Source: an uncultured Porphyromonadaceae bacterium (GTDB lineage: Bacteria; Bacteroidota; Bacteroidia; Bacteroidales; UBA11471). From it: 64,000 bases of DNA. Location: NCBI GenBank assembly GCA_900547555.1, contig URHG01000001.1, positions 62,001 through 126,000 on the forward strand. Reading direction: 5' to 3'. The notes beneath the pieces are model-generated. The model was not told where the DNA came from and did not search any database. It saw only the letters and a program-made list of their open reading frames with translations. This document shows positions 44,386 to 53,120 of the stretch, piece by piece (within the stretch, counting starts at the first letter, position 1; each line of letters starts with the position of its first letter). Position numbers and translations under genes: made by a program.

Positions 44386-45387
44386 ATGGTAAATTACAAA
44401 GATTTAGGCCTGGTAAATACCCGGGCAATGTTTGCCAAAGCCATTAAAGGCGGTTATGCCGTTCCGGCATTTAACTTCAACAATATGGAGCAGTTACAGG
44501 CTATAATTCAGGCCGCCGTAGAAACCAAGTCTCCGGTGATCCTTCAAGTGTCGAAAGGCGCTCGTCAATATGCTAACCAGACCTTGTTGCGCTATATGGC
44601 CGAAGGTGCGGTGGCTTATGCCAAAGAACTGGGGTGTGCCAAACCCGAGATCGTGTTGCATCTCGATCACGGAGACTCTTTTGAATTGTGCAAATCATGC
44701 ATCGATATGGGTTTCTCCTCGGTGATGATAGACGGTTCGCACTTGCCTTATGACGAAAATGTGGCGCTTACGAGAAAAGTGGTCGATTATGCCCACCAAT
44801 TCGATGTAACAGTCGAAGGAGAGCTGGGCGTTTTAGCCGGTGTCGAAGATGAAGTGTCGGCAGAACATCATACCTATACCCGTCCCGAAGAGGTTGTCGA
44901 TTTCGTGACGAAAACCGGTTGCGACAGTTTGGCAATTTCGATAGGAACGTCGCATGGTGCCAATAAATTCACACCGGCACAATGTACCCGTGATGCTCAT
45001 GGTCGCTTGGTTCCTCCTCCATTGCGTTTCGATGTGCTCGAAGGCGTAGAAAAAGAATTGCCGGGCTTCCCTATCGTGCTGCACGGATCATCATCGGTTC
45101 CCCAAGAAGAAGTCGATACGATCAATAAATATGGTGGCGCATTGAAAGATGCTATCGGTATTCCCGAAGAGCAGTTGCGGAAAGCAGCAGCGTCGGCCGT
45201 ATGTAAAATCAATATCGATTCCGACAGCCGTCTGGCAATGACTGCCGCCGTGCGTGAAGTTATGGCTACGAAACCGGCTGAATTCGATCCGCGTAAATAT
45301 TTGGGACCGGCACGTGAAAATATGAAGAAACTCTATATTCACAAGATTGTAGACGTTCTGGGTAGCGCAGGGAAATGCGAATGTTAG
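44386..45387 (+). CDS. fba: Class II fructose-1,6-bisphosphate aldolase
   Basis: This 333-residue zinc enzyme splits fructose 1,6-bisphosphate into glyceraldehyde 3-phosphate and dihydroxyacetone phosphate. Visible are VPAFNFNNMEQ, HLDHGDSFELCKSCID with zinc-binding His, SSVMIDGSHLPYDEN, the GELGVLAGVEDE glutamates and VLHGSSSVP. The GAP-type phosphate-binding end NIDSDSRLAMT is also seen. It also receives the dihydroxyacetone phosphate produced by RhaD. It is a single gene with its own promoter and a very strong terminator. Confidence 0.96.
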   Translation: MVNYKDLGLVNTRAMFAKAIKGGYAVPAFNFNNMEQLQAIIQAAVETKSPVILQVSKGARQYANQTLLRYMAEGAVAYAKELGCAKPEIVLHLDHGDSFELCKSCIDMGFSSVMIDGSHLPYDENVALTRKVVDYAHQFDVTVEGELGVLAGVEDEVSAEHHTYTRPEEVVDFVTKTGCDSLAISIGTSHGANKFTPAQCTRDAHGRLVPPPLRFDVLEGVEKELPGFPIVLHGSSSVPQEEVDTINKYGGALKDAIGIPEEQLRKAAASAVCKINIDSDSRLAMTAAVREVMATKPAEFDPRKYLGPARENMKKLYIHKIVDVLGSAGKCEC

Positions 45388-45393
45388 AGTCCC

Positions 45394-45451
45394 ATTCTTA
45401 CCATAGAAAAAGGGAGAGCTGAAAAGCTCTCCCTTTTTCTATGGTAAGAAT
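45394..45451. terminator. 27-bp perfect hairpin terminator between fba and the TPR gene
   Basis: Positions 45394-45420 pair without mismatch with 45425-45451 around a GAAA tetraloop. The stem carries A-runs and T-runs on either side of the GC part, so it can terminate fba and also read-through from the minus strand. Confidence 0.85.
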
Positions 45452-45495
45452 ATGAACATTTTTCTTTTTACTGCTACCATTATATTGAGATGGAC

Positions 45496-45528
45496 AAAAA
45501 AGAGAGGCCCTCATGACCTCTCTTTTTT
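45496..45528 (-). terminator. Terminator of the TPR gene
   Basis: AAAAAAGAGAGG pairs exactly with CCTCTCTTTTTT around nine bases, 20 bp after the TPR stop. It forms a tandem with the fba hairpin. Confidence 0.8.
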
Positions 45529-45547
45529 ATAGGTTTTTATACAAATC

Positions 45548-47287
45548 TTATTGTGAAATGATGCTGAGGAATTCTTTGGTTGCGGCGTGATTGGGGTCTA
45601 TCGCCAGAATCTTGTTACACCATTCGATCGTATTATTGAATTTGAAAGTTGCCTTTTGATCATCGGGCAAGCTAAGATATTTGTTGTATTCGGCCATGTA
45701 TTCAAAGTTTGCCATATAGGTATAAGCCTCGATGAGGTCCTTCTTCAAACGATTGGCGGCAGCTGCGGTAGGAGGTGTTTCCGTATTGTTCAGATCTTGC
45801 TGAATGACTTCTATCGCTTTCTCGTAGAAAGGAATCGCGATACCGGTCTTTCTTTCAGGATCGAGCAGTGCGGTAGATGATGCTCTCCACAAGTGTCCAC
45901 GATAGTCTTCGGGTGCCTTTTCTACGACGATAGCAAAACAACTGTCGGCTTTTGTTGCTGCAATGTTGGTCATTGCCGTATCGTTAGCTTGGAAAGCTCT
46001 TGCTGCTGCCATATAATAGTAACGACCGGTGATAAAGTAATCTTGTGTTTTATCTTGTTCTGTTGCAACAAGTTGTTTGAGATAGAGATCCTGTACCTCG
46101 GCACGGCGCATATAGTTTCCTGTTTTTTGAAGACCACTCATAAGTTCTTTATAGAGTTCGAGGCGGGTCGGGTCTATTTCTACTGCTTTTTCGAGAGCGG
46201 TAATTGCTTTTTCATGCTCACCCAAAGCGAGGAGAAGTTTACCGTATTGCATGTAGTCGCGGCTGTTGAATGTTACGTTAGGAGTAGAGAACAGGGATTC
46301 TGCAGCACGTGCGGCCGATACATAGTCTTTCAACTCATAGGTGTTGTACATGATCAGACGTTTCAGCATGAGATTGTCCGGGTATGATTGGAGCAAATCT
46401 TCACACAGCGTGAGAGATTTGTCATATTGCTTGTCATAGTAAAGAAGTGCGGCATATCGGGGACGGTCGCTCTGGAATGCATTCGGATTTTGCATGTATG
46501 TCGCATAAGCTTGGACGGCTTCGTTGAATTTGTCGGCACGGTAATACGATTCGGCCAACTCCCGTTGTGCAATAGCCGAGTTGGGGCGCATCTGGAGCAG
46601 ACGCAGCACGTTGTCGATTGCCATATCGGGATTGATACGGAAGTAGATGCCGGCAAATTTGATATAGGCTTCTACACAAGTGGTATCGTACCATTGGAAT
46701 GCCAGCTCGTAGTTTTTACAAGCTTCGCCCCATTCTTCTTTTTGGGCTTCGATATCTCCTAAGAATACATAATAGGGTGCGTAGTCGGCCAATAATTTTT
46801 CGTAGTATTTATCTACGGCTTCCTGATAGGGGAGGTTGTTGTCGTAGTAGGCTTCGACGTAAGCAAGAGCTACGGCAGGATCTTTTTTTGCATTCTTGAT
46901 TTTGAAACCTGCTTTCATTTCTTTTTCTCCGGCTTTCACGGCGGCTTTTACCGATTTTTCGTCGCTACCAGCCGGTTTTCCCATGATGACTTTACCTTTA
47001 CCGATGTAGTTGAGCGCAAACTCGGGATCGGCGGCAATACCTTTTTCGAAATACATCAAGGCCGAGTCTTTACTTGTGGGGAATGCGATTTCGCCCAAAT
47101 AGTAGTACGATTCGGCTTGCTTGGTCTCACTATCGTTCAACGTGCGTTCGAGTATGATTTTTGCTCGATCGGGCTGTCCCGACTTGTAGTATTCGATACC
47201 GTCGGCGTAGTTTTGTGCAATGGCCGGCGTCAATGCTCCTCCCAAGAGGAGAAGAGCTGAGGCTAACGATGTTTTGGTTTTCTGCAT
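45548..47287 (-). CDS. Tetratricopeptide-repeat periplasmic protein
   Basis: This 579-residue protein has a signal peptide (MQKTKTSLASALLLLGGALTPAIA) shown by the hydrophobic core and AIA cleavage site. It then has TPR units throughout: YADGIEYYKSGQPDRAKIIL, EQAESYYYLGEIAF-type helices, ALEKAVEIDPTRLELY and KILAIDPNHAATKEFL. It is the last gene of the TonB-associated cluster, 25 bp after the PstS-like lipoprotein. Similar TPR proteins accompany this cluster in other Bacteroidota; a scaffold or assembly role is inferred. Confidence 0.85.
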   Translation of the reverse strand: MQKTKTSLASALLLLGGALTPAIAQNYADGIEYYKSGQPDRAKIILERTLNDSETKQAESYYYLGEIAFPTSKDSALMYFEKGIAADPEFALNYIGKGKVIMGKPAGSDEKSVKAAVKAGEKEMKAGFKIKNAKKDPAVALAYVEAYYDNNLPYQEAVDKYYEKLLADYAPYYVFLGDIEAQKEEWGEACKNYELAFQWYDTTCVEAYIKFAGIYFRINPDMAIDNVLRLLQMRPNSAIAQRELAESYYRADKFNEAVQAYATYMQNPNAFQSDRPRYAALLYYDKQYDKSLTLCEDLLQSYPDNLMLKRLIMYNTYELKDYVSAARAAESLFSTPNVTFNSRDYMQYGKLLLALGEHEKAITALEKAVEIDPTRLELYKELMSGLQKTGNYMRRAEVQDLYLKQLVATEQDKTQDYFITGRYYYMAAARAFQANDTAMTNIAATKADSCFAIVVEKAPEDYRGHLWRASSTALLDPERKTGIAIPFYEKAIEVIQQDLNNTETPPTAAAANRLKKDLIEAYTYMANFEYMAEYNKYLSLPDDQKATFKFNNTIEWCNKILAIDPNHAATKEFLSIISQ

Positions 47288-47312
47288 AATAAATCTACTT
47301 GTGTTTTTATTG

Positions 47313-48266
47313 TTATAAGTTCTCTCTTACATTTACGACCCGAAGAGGTTGTTTGGCGGGAAGGATTCCCGATTTCAGAATGATACGCTGCCCTTTATCG
47401 GAACTGACAAAAGAGGTGAATCCATAAGGAAGACTGTTGCGGTTGGAGGTACATATCATGTATATTTCTCGACTTAACGGGTATAATTGCATGGCGAGGT
47501 AGGCTTGGAATGGTTGATAGCTGTTCCCGTTGAATGCAATGGGATCGGCACTGACGAGCATGACTTGTATGAGATCATTGAACGAGAGGTTGGTCGTGTC
47601 GCTTTGGTTGCCGATCCAGTTCGACCCGATGACTCCGATTGCATTGGGTACTTTGGATACATAGTCGATAACCCCCTCATTATCATATGTGGCTTTTATG
47701 TTACCTGTTAGTTCTTGGCCTTTATTGATGTTTTCGATGACATACCGCACCGTACTTGAATTGGTATTGTCGAATACGACTTCCAAGTCTCCCATGCGGG
47801 ATTTGGGATTGAGCTGGTCCCATTTGGTTATTTTACCTGTAAATATATCTCGCAATTGGTCGAGTGTAACAAGTGAGTCGGGGTTGTTGCGGTTAGTGAT
47901 GAGCGCAACACCATCAATGGCTATCTTCGATACTTTGGGGTAGAGATTGTTAGCTTGGAGAGATTGTATTTCTTCATCTGTAAGAGAGCGGGTGGCAACG
48001 ATAAGTTTTACACTATCGGCAAATAGTTCGTTAAATGCTGTTACTTCACTTGTGTATTTGGGAATGATGTTGGCTTTGGGATAGAGCCCTTCGAATACTT
48101 CTATCTCTTCTTCGATGATGGGTTTAAGCGTTTCATCTACACAGATGGTGATAACCCCCGATGTCGTAGTATTTTCTATTGTGTTCTCTTGTTTCTGCTT
48201 ATTGCGATTGCAACTTGCAAGTATAAGGGCAACACCGCATAATATAAGGATAAATGCTCGCTTCAT
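47313..48266 (-). CDS. PstS-like substrate-binding lipoprotein
   Basis: This 317-residue protein has a lipoprotein signal (MKRAFILILCGVALILASC) and a type II periplasmic-binding fold of the PBP-like/PstS type. Seen are VITICVDETLKPIIEEEIEVFEG, AIDGVALITNRNNPDSLVTLDQLRDIF (with ALITNRNNPDS) and NAIGVIGSNWIG. No PstCAB permease genes are nearby, so classical phosphate uptake is not supported. Its constant association with ExbBD-TonB in Bacteroidota suggests a link to that complex. It lies 22 bp after a small membrane protein. Confidence 0.82.
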   Translation of the reverse strand: MKRAFILILCGVALILASCNRNKQKQENTIENTTTSGVITICVDETLKPIIEEEIEVFEGLYPKANIIPKYTSEVTAFNELFADSVKLIVATRSLTDEEIQSLQANNLYPKVSKIAIDGVALITNRNNPDSLVTLDQLRDIFTGKITKWDQLNPKSRMGDLEVVFDNTNSSTVRYVIENINKGQELTGNIKATYDNEGVIDYVSKVPNAIGVIGSNWIGNQSDTTNLSFNDLIQVMLVSADPIAFNGNSYQPFQAYLAMQLYPLSREIYMICTSNRNSLPYGFTSFVSSDKGQRIILKSGILPAKQPLRVVNVRENL

Positions 48267-48288
48267 ATAAGTCCCGTATTAATCTTGG

Positions 48289-48522
48289 TTATCCTTTGAT
48301 AAATCGATACCCCCGGAAGATGGCATAAGCAGCGAAGACTCCGGCGAAGATATAGCGCAAGGTAGGATTGAATGTCGCTTCGAAATAGGGGGTAAAGGCT
48401 AATAGGTAAGCCATTGTAAGATATATCAGTAGCATAATGATACCGAATAAATATCCGATACGGCTTTTGGTTGCTTTGCCCGTATTCTTTTCCACTTCGT
48501 GCATATTGGTTTCTTCGTTCAT
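48289..48522 (-). CDS. Small membrane protein in the TonB cluster
   Basis: Starting at 48522, the 77-residue product (MNEETNMHEVEKNTGK) has two hydrophobic segments, about residues 22-42 (YLFGIIMLLIYLTMAYLLAF) and 53-68 (LRYIFAGVFAAYAIFRG). The frame is open for 32 more codons upstream, but these lack a conserved look. It lies between the tonB terminator and the PstS-like gene and is probably the first gene of a second transcript. The family is not recognised by name. Confidence 0.65.
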   Translation of the reverse strand: MNEETNMHEVEKNTGKATKSRIGYLFGIIMLLIYLTMAYLLAFTPYFEATFNPTLRYIFAGVFAAYAIFRGYRFIKG

Positions 48523-48717
48523 TTTCTCATTATTAAAGGTCCTTGAAAATGTATCGTTTATCAGCCTTCTTTTTATAGAGGCCTCAAAGATAGCGAAATA
48601 ATTTTTCTTGAAAAACAATTTGGGTGTTACTTATGTTTAAGAATTTATTCTTTCAATAAAAATGATACGTTTTTTCCTTTTCTAACCTTACAGGATTTTC
48701 AGATTGCTTATAAAAAT

Positions 48718-48747
48718 AAAAAAGGCCCCTTTGATGGAGCCTTTTTT
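48718..48747 (-). terminator. Terminator after tonB
   Basis: AAAAAAGGC pairs with GCCTTTTTT with an inner short stem, 16 bp beyond the tonB stop. It ends the exbB-exbD-exbD-tonB transcript and separates it from the small membrane protein gene. Confidence 0.78.
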
Positions 48748-48763
48748 ATGAGTTTTTTGAGGA

Positions 48764-49588
48764 TTAGTTCAATGTGAAGTTTACTGGAACGTTGTAGTAA
48801 ACTGCAACGGCTACACCATTTTGTTTACCGGGGTTCCAACGCGGAAGACTTTTTATCACACGCACGGCTTCTTTGTCAAGCAGTTCGTGTACACCGCGAA
48901 TCACTTCGACATTCTCTACGTAACCATCTTTATTTACGACGAAACGTACAGTAACACGGCCTTCGATACCTCTTTCTATAGCCATAGTAGGATATTCCAT
49001 GTGGTCGCTGATATATTTCAGCAGGGCTTCTTCACCACCGGGGAATCCGGGCATCTGTTCTACGATGATATAAACTTCCTCTTCTTCGACTTCGGGAGCT
49101 ACGAAATCTTTGAAATCGGCAATATCCTGACCATCGATTTCGTCATTACCTTTTACGTCGGCGATAGAAATTGCCACGTTGCCGCGTGCTGCCAATTCGT
49201 CTTGCGACTTGATTTCATCTTCTTCACCGACTTCTTCATCTTTTTTGATGACGGGTGCGGTAAATTTGATCGTACTTTTCAAAGGCGGTGGCGGTGTTGT
49301 GGGCTTCATCATCGGCTGCAACTCTTCGTTGCGTTTGATTTCTGCCTCGGGCAACTTGGCCAATGTCGTTACTTCGTTTACAACGATTTTATTTTCTCTT
49401 TCAGGTGTGATGAACTTGATCAACATCGGGAGTGTGATGACCAATATCACGACTGCAATAACGATGAGTGTCGCTAAATTGTGTCGTTTGGGGGTATCGA
49501 GACGCATGTCGTATGCGCCATACTCCTTGTTGCGATCTTTGAAGATTAATTCACACCAATCTTTCGAAGTTAAATCTATTTTTGCCAT
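48764..49588 (-). CDS. tonB: Energy transducer TonB
   Basis: This 274-residue protein has a short cytoplasmic start, one membrane anchor (about residues 36-57, LATLIVIAVVILVITLPML), a Lys/Pro/Glu-rich periplasmic stretch (MMKPTTPPPPLK, then acidic) and a C-terminal TonB domain (GRVTVRFVVNKDGYVENV, LPRWNPGKQNG). It carries proton-motive energy from ExbBD to outer-membrane TonB-dependent receptors such as SusC types. It lies 26 bp after the second exbD. Confidence 0.94.
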   Translation of the reverse strand: MAKIDLTSKDWCELIFKDRNKEYGAYDMRLDTPKRHNLATLIVIAVVILVITLPMLIKFITPERENKIVVNEVTTLAKLPEAEIKRNEELQPMMKPTTPPPPLKSTIKFTAPVIKKDEEVGEEDEIKSQDELAARGNVAISIADVKGNDEIDGQDIADFKDFVAPEVEEEEVYIIVEQMPGFPGGEEALLKYISDHMEYPTMAIERGIEGRVTVRFVVNKDGYVENVEVIRGVHELLDKEAVRVIKSLPRWNPGKQNGVAVAVYYNVPVNFTLN

Positions 49589-49614
49589 TTTTATTCGATT
49601 TTAGTGTGAATATA

Positions 49615-50274
49615 TTACATTTGATCGCGGTCGATTTGGTTGGTGAGTTCACCTTTCTTTTCATAGTTTTCCACCAACCATTCATCACCTTCGGCGATGT
49701 CGACTATTGCATATTTGTTGATGCTACAAATGTGCATTTCGTCGAGGGCATCTACCAAGTTTTTATAGGTCGAGTCATCGGTCGCTTTGATGATGACGAT
49801 AGGAGCCGTCTTGGCGTCTTTGATTTCTCCGGCGCGTTTGTTGTACTCTTCGTCAGACATCTTAGTGTCTATTTTCTCCTTTTTCAGTTCTCGTATCTTC
49901 GATACTACTTCTTGGTTGCGATAAAGCAACATGGCACGGAGTCCGTCATCATTATAAGTGGTTTCCTGCAAAGAGGTCCAGTCTTCATAATTAGGTTCTC
50001 CCGTATAGTAGTATACGCGGTTGTTACCTCCGAGAATCAGAGTGATAGCACGTGAAGCGGCTACTTTGTCCCGTTCTTGCTCTGTCAGCGTTTTATCGTT
50101 TGACGGCATGCTGATTTCCATCGTCTGAGGTTTGCTCATAGAGGTACAGAGCATAAAGAAAGTAAGAAGCAACATGTTCATGTCGACCATAGGAGTGAAG
50201 TCGACGCGAATGTTCATTTTTTTCTGTTTACCTTTCTTCTTGCCGCCGGAGTCTTTTTGTTCTACTTCTGCCAT
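49615..50274 (-). CDS. exbD: ExbD-type biopolymer transport protein (second copy)
   Basis: This 219-residue ExbD/TolR-family protein has a Lys-rich cytoplasmic start (GGKKKGKQKKMNIRV), one transmembrane helix with the functional Asp in PMVDMNMLLLTFFMLC, and a periplasmic domain. It also has an insert with many charged residues and KTAPIVIIKATDDSTYKNLVDAL near the end. It partners ExbB in proton-driven energy transfer. It is 22 bp from the first exbD. Confidence 0.92.
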   Translation of the reverse strand: MAEVEQKDSGGKKKGKQKKMNIRVDFTPMVDMNMLLLTFFMLCTSMSKPQTMEISMPSNDKTLTEQERDKVAASRAITLILGGNNRVYYYTGEPNYEDWTSLQETTYNDDGLRAMLLYRNQEVVSKIRELKKEKIDTKMSDEEYNKRAGEIKDAKTAPIVIIKATDDSTYKNLVDALDEMHICSINKYAIVDIAEGDEWLVENYEKKGELTNQIDRDQM

Positions 50275-50296
50275 AATTTCTACATTCTAACAGTTA

Positions 50297-50917
50297 TTAA
50301 AAATCGCCGGAGACACTTTTCAGCGTGGTGATCAGGTTGTAACGGTTCTCTCGTAAATCTTGTAACGACGACATTACTTTGTGTATCTCGGAATAAGGCG
50401 TGTTCTGTGCAGCCTTTATCGCAATACGCATGTCGCGGTTGGTTTTACGTGCGGCTTTTACCCATGCTTTGAATTCGTTGGAGGGATTACCGGTCGTATC
50501 GATGGGGATACCGGTGCCCTGTTCTACCATTACTCTCACTTGGTCATCGAAAGGCAGGTCGAGCAACGATTTCATTTGCGAAATAGGTACGCCGAAGTAA
50601 TCTGATGCTTGGAAGTTGGCCAGCTCTTGGTCTGTAAATTCGTATCCGTATTCTTCTGCTACTGACTGTAACATCGGTACTCGCATACCCGGGTCGGTTC
50701 CCATGAAGATTCGACCGTTCGATTCTACAAGAATTTGGAGAACGTTGGTTTCGGGAATTTTTATCTCGGAAACCGACGAAGGAACGGCGACTTGTACGGG
50801 TTCGGGTTCAACGAAAGTCGATGTCAGCATGAAGAAAGTAAGCAGAAGCACAGTTACGTCGCTCATCGCAGTCATGTCGATGGCGGTACTCTTCCTTTTT
50901 ACTTTTACTTTTGGCAT
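50297..50917 (-). CDS. exbD: ExbD-type biopolymer transport protein (first copy)
   Basis: This 206-residue paralog has a short basic cytoplasmic end (MPKVKVKRKSTAIDM), a transmembrane helix beginning at the Asp-containing AMSDVTVLLLTFFMLTS and a periplasmic region. Two different ExbD proteins side by side are common in Bacteroidota TonB clusters. The two copies differ strongly outside the helix, so they are unlikely to be recent duplicates. It lies 26 bp after exbB. Confidence 0.92.
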   Translation of the reverse strand: MPKVKVKRKSTAIDMTAMSDVTVLLLTFFMLTSTFVEPEPVQVAVPSSVSEIKIPETNVLQILVESNGRIFMGTDPGMRVPMLQSVAEEYGYEFTDQELANFQASDYFGVPISQMKSLLDLPFDDQVRVMVEQGTGIPIDTTGNPSNEFKAWVKAARKTNRDMRIAIKAAQNTPYSEIHKVMSSLQDLRENRYNLITTLKSVSGDF

Positions 50918-50943
50918 AATCTTACTGTTTCAGAAGTGGTTAA

Positions 50944-51780
50944 TTACTTGCTGTGATTAGCGGCGTAAGATTGTACGATAGAGAAACCTACTTCGTCGAT
51001 AGCGTAAGTGATTTTGTCGATTTTGCTGGTGAAGAAGTTATAAGAGATAACAGCACAAGCACCGGTTGCGATACCGAAAGCGGTATTTACAAGTGCCTCG
51101 GAAATACCGGTCGAGAGGGCTACCGAGTCAGGAGCTCCGGTTGCTGTGGCAAGAGCGGCAAATGAACGGATCATACCAAGCACAGTACCGAGAAGTCCGA
51201 CAAGAGTACCGAGGGTCGTCATGGTAGCGATAACGGCGAGGTTCATTTCGAGAGTAGGCAATTCGAGCGCGGTGGCTTCTTCTACTTCCTTCTGGATACT
51301 TGCCAATTTTTGTTCTTTGGTCAGTTCGGTGTTGTTTTCCATTTCGGCATATTTTTTCAAGGCCGACGTTACCACGCTACCTACCGAACCTCTTTGTTTG
51401 TCGCAATATTCTTGGGCTTTGGCCAAGTCATTGGCAGCGAGAGCTGCTTTAACGTTAGCAACGAATTTGGTGAGGCTACCTTTGCCTTTGGCGGTCATGA
51501 TAGCAAATGCACGTTCGATACTCAGTACCAATACAGTGAGCAACAAAGTTTGCAGCACAGGCACAATTATACCACCTTTGTAGATAGTTCCCAACATATT
51601 ACCGGGTTTGGGCTCGGCTTTGGTGGCATCGGTAAAGTTGTTTACATCACCCAATATAAAGGTGTAGATGCACACAGCAATGATAAAACATACTACGATT
51701 ACGAGGAATGCAGATTCGATACCGCGAAATCCTTTCGATTCTTTCTTAGCTTTTTTTGCTTTGGGTTGTTTTGTCTCCAT
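50944..51780 (-). CDS. exbB: MotA/TolQ/ExbB-family proton channel
   Basis: This 278-residue inner-membrane protein has three hydrophobic segments, about residues 25-45, 85-105 (GGIIVPVLQTLLLTVLVLS) and 180-260. The conserved ExbB pattern LAVIATMTTLGTLVGLLGTVLGMIRSF is seen (TLVGLLGTVLGMI), and FGIATGACAVISYNFF near the C-terminus. It forms the proton channel with ExbD to power TonB. It is the first gene of the operon and has a leader of roughly 260 nt if the promoter at 52041 is used. Confidence 0.93.
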   Translation of the reverse strand: METKQPKAKKAKKESKGFRGIESAFLVIVVCFIIAVCIYTFILGDVNNFTDATKAEPKPGNMLGTIYKGGIIVPVLQTLLLTVLVLSIERAFAIMTAKGKGSLTKFVANVKAALAANDLAKAQEYCDKQRGSVGSVVTSALKKYAEMENNTELTKEQKLASIQKEVEEATALELPTLEMNLAVIATMTTLGTLVGLLGTVLGMIRSFAALATATGAPDSVALSTGISEALVNTAFGIATGACAVISYNFFTSKIDKITYAIDEVGFSIVQSYAANHSK

Positions 51781-52040
51781 AATAAAAGAGTCTTTTGTTA
51801 GTTTGGTTTACAGTTTTTGTGAAGTTTTTATGTTCTTTTTGTGGTTTAGTCGTTCTTTTTTGCCCGTCCATGAATTGATACCTTGGCTGTTTTTCAACTT
51901 ACACGAGTGATCAAAGGTCGAAACATTATTTTTTCAATCCGTTATTTATGTAAGCAATTCCTTCTGCATGATAGTGTTACATGGTACGAGCATATCTGCA
52001 TGCGATTATTCTTTTTGACATTTCTGTCGAAAACACGGGT

Positions 52041-52048
52041 CAAATATA
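52041..52048 (-). promoter_or_regulatory. Candidate -7 box for the exbB operon
   Basis: The minus strand reads TATATTTG, 261 bp before the exbB start, giving a long leader. The gap 51781-52215 contains no gene; apart from this and the facing promoter at 52184 it is AT-rich and unremarkable. Confidence 0.4.
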
Positions 52049-52183
52049 GGATTTCTTTTTCAAAAGAAAAAAAATCGGATAAAAAAAGTTGGCCGAATGG
52101 TGTGATTTCGAGGGAGAGATAATGATTTTTTTGCTTTTTTGTTTTTATAATAGTAATTTGTGAAAGTGCGGCGTAAGATTTCG

Positions 52184-52191
52184 TATCTTTG
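52184..52191 (+). promoter_or_regulatory. Candidate -7 box for the inositol-phosphatase gene
   Basis: TATCTTTG lies 24 bp before the ATG, with a TTTG at 52157-52160, 23 bp further upstream. Confidence 0.5.
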
Positions 52192-52215
52192 TTATATAAT
52201 TAAGGTAATTGTGTT

Positions 52216-53052
52216 ATGGATTATGATGTGGCAATGCTATCTGATCTGACACTCAAAGTCGTCGAGGTAGCCCGTCTTACGGGGCAGTTTTTGCGTAGCG
52301 AACGTTTGGTTTTCGACCGTTCTCGTGTTGAAGAAAAGAATCTGCATGACTATGTTTCGTATGTCGATCGGGAGTCTGAGTGCCGTTTGGTCGCTTCGCT
52401 TTCGGATTTGTTGCCGGGAGCGGGATTTATCACCGAGGAGGCGACTGTTTCTTATCGAGGAGAGGATTGTTTATGGATTATCGACCCGCTCGATGGCACG
52501 ACCAATTATGTTCATGACCACTCTCCTTATGCCGTGAGTATAGCTCTTTACGGCCGATCTGCCGGATTGCTGTTAGGGGTGGTTTATGAACCTTGTCGCG
52601 ACGAATGTTTTTATGCTTGGAAAGATGGCGGCGCTTATCTTAACGGTGTTCGTATATCTGTGTCTCCCGTAACGTCGATAGGAGCGGCCTATATACATCT
52701 CGGATTGCCGTATGACGCAGAGAAGTATAGGGCTTTTTCGACGGCAATGTTGTCTCGTTTTTATGGGCATGTGGGTGGTGTGCGTATAGCGGGTTCGGCA
52801 GCTATGGATATTTGCGGTGTGGCAGCGGGGCGCACAGAGGCTTATATCGAACCTGCCTTACACCTGTGGGACGTGGCGGCCGGTATTCTCATTTTGCGTG
52901 AAGCCGGTGGTGTTGTCTCCGATTTTGAAGACTGTTCTTTACTCTGTGGGGCGGCTGCCGGTGATAGCTTGTGGGTCGACGGTTATGATGTCGTTGCAAC
53001 GAATGCCGGCCTTCATGCTGATATTTTATCGTATTTGAGGGATTGTCTCTGA
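52216..53052 (+). CDS. Inositol monophosphatase family protein
   Basis: This 278-residue Mg2+-dependent phosphatase has motif A as CLWIIDPLDGTTNYVHDH (about residues 87-104), an upstream metal-binding Glu pair in FITEEATV, and motif B WDVAAGILILREAGG (about 219-233). The family includes SuhB, inositol phosphatases and CysQ-like nucleotide phosphatases. The exact substrate is not resolved, and no inositol or sulfate genes are adjacent. It is a single gene with its own promoter and a shared convergent terminator. Confidence 0.9.
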   Translation: MDYDVAMLSDLTLKVVEVARLTGQFLRSERLVFDRSRVEEKNLHDYVSYVDRESECRLVASLSDLLPGAGFITEEATVSYRGEDCLWIIDPLDGTTNYVHDHSPYAVSIALYGRSAGLLLGVVYEPCRDECFYAWKDGGAYLNGVRISVSPVTSIGAAYIHLGLPYDAEKYRAFSTAMLSRFYGHVGGVRIAGSAAMDICGVAAGRTEAYIEPALHLWDVAAGILILREAGGVVSDFEDCSLLCGAAAGDSLWVDGYDVVATNAGLHADILSYLRDCL

Positions 53053-53077
53053 CTTTACCGAGATTTTTATCAACAGA

Positions 53078-53103
53078 AAAAGGGGGCAATCAAGCCCCCT
53101 TTT
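53078..53103. terminator. Bidirectional terminator between convergent genes
   Basis: AAAAGGGGGC pairs exactly with GCCCCCTTTT around AATCAA, with A- and T-runs on the two sides. It serves the phosphatase gene (+) and the DUF4861 gene (-). Confidence 0.85.
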
Positions 53104-53120
53104 CTATGGAAATTAGAGAT

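Noticed and set aside
47313..48266. Phosphate uptake operon around the PstS-like protein
   Set aside because: No PstC, PstA, PstB or PhoU genes occur nearby; the neighbours are ExbBD-TonB and a TPR protein.
51883..52122. A 79-codon frame in the gap upstream of exbB
   Set aside because: It lies in AT-rich leader sequence across the exbB promoter candidate, with no recognisable domain or signal.
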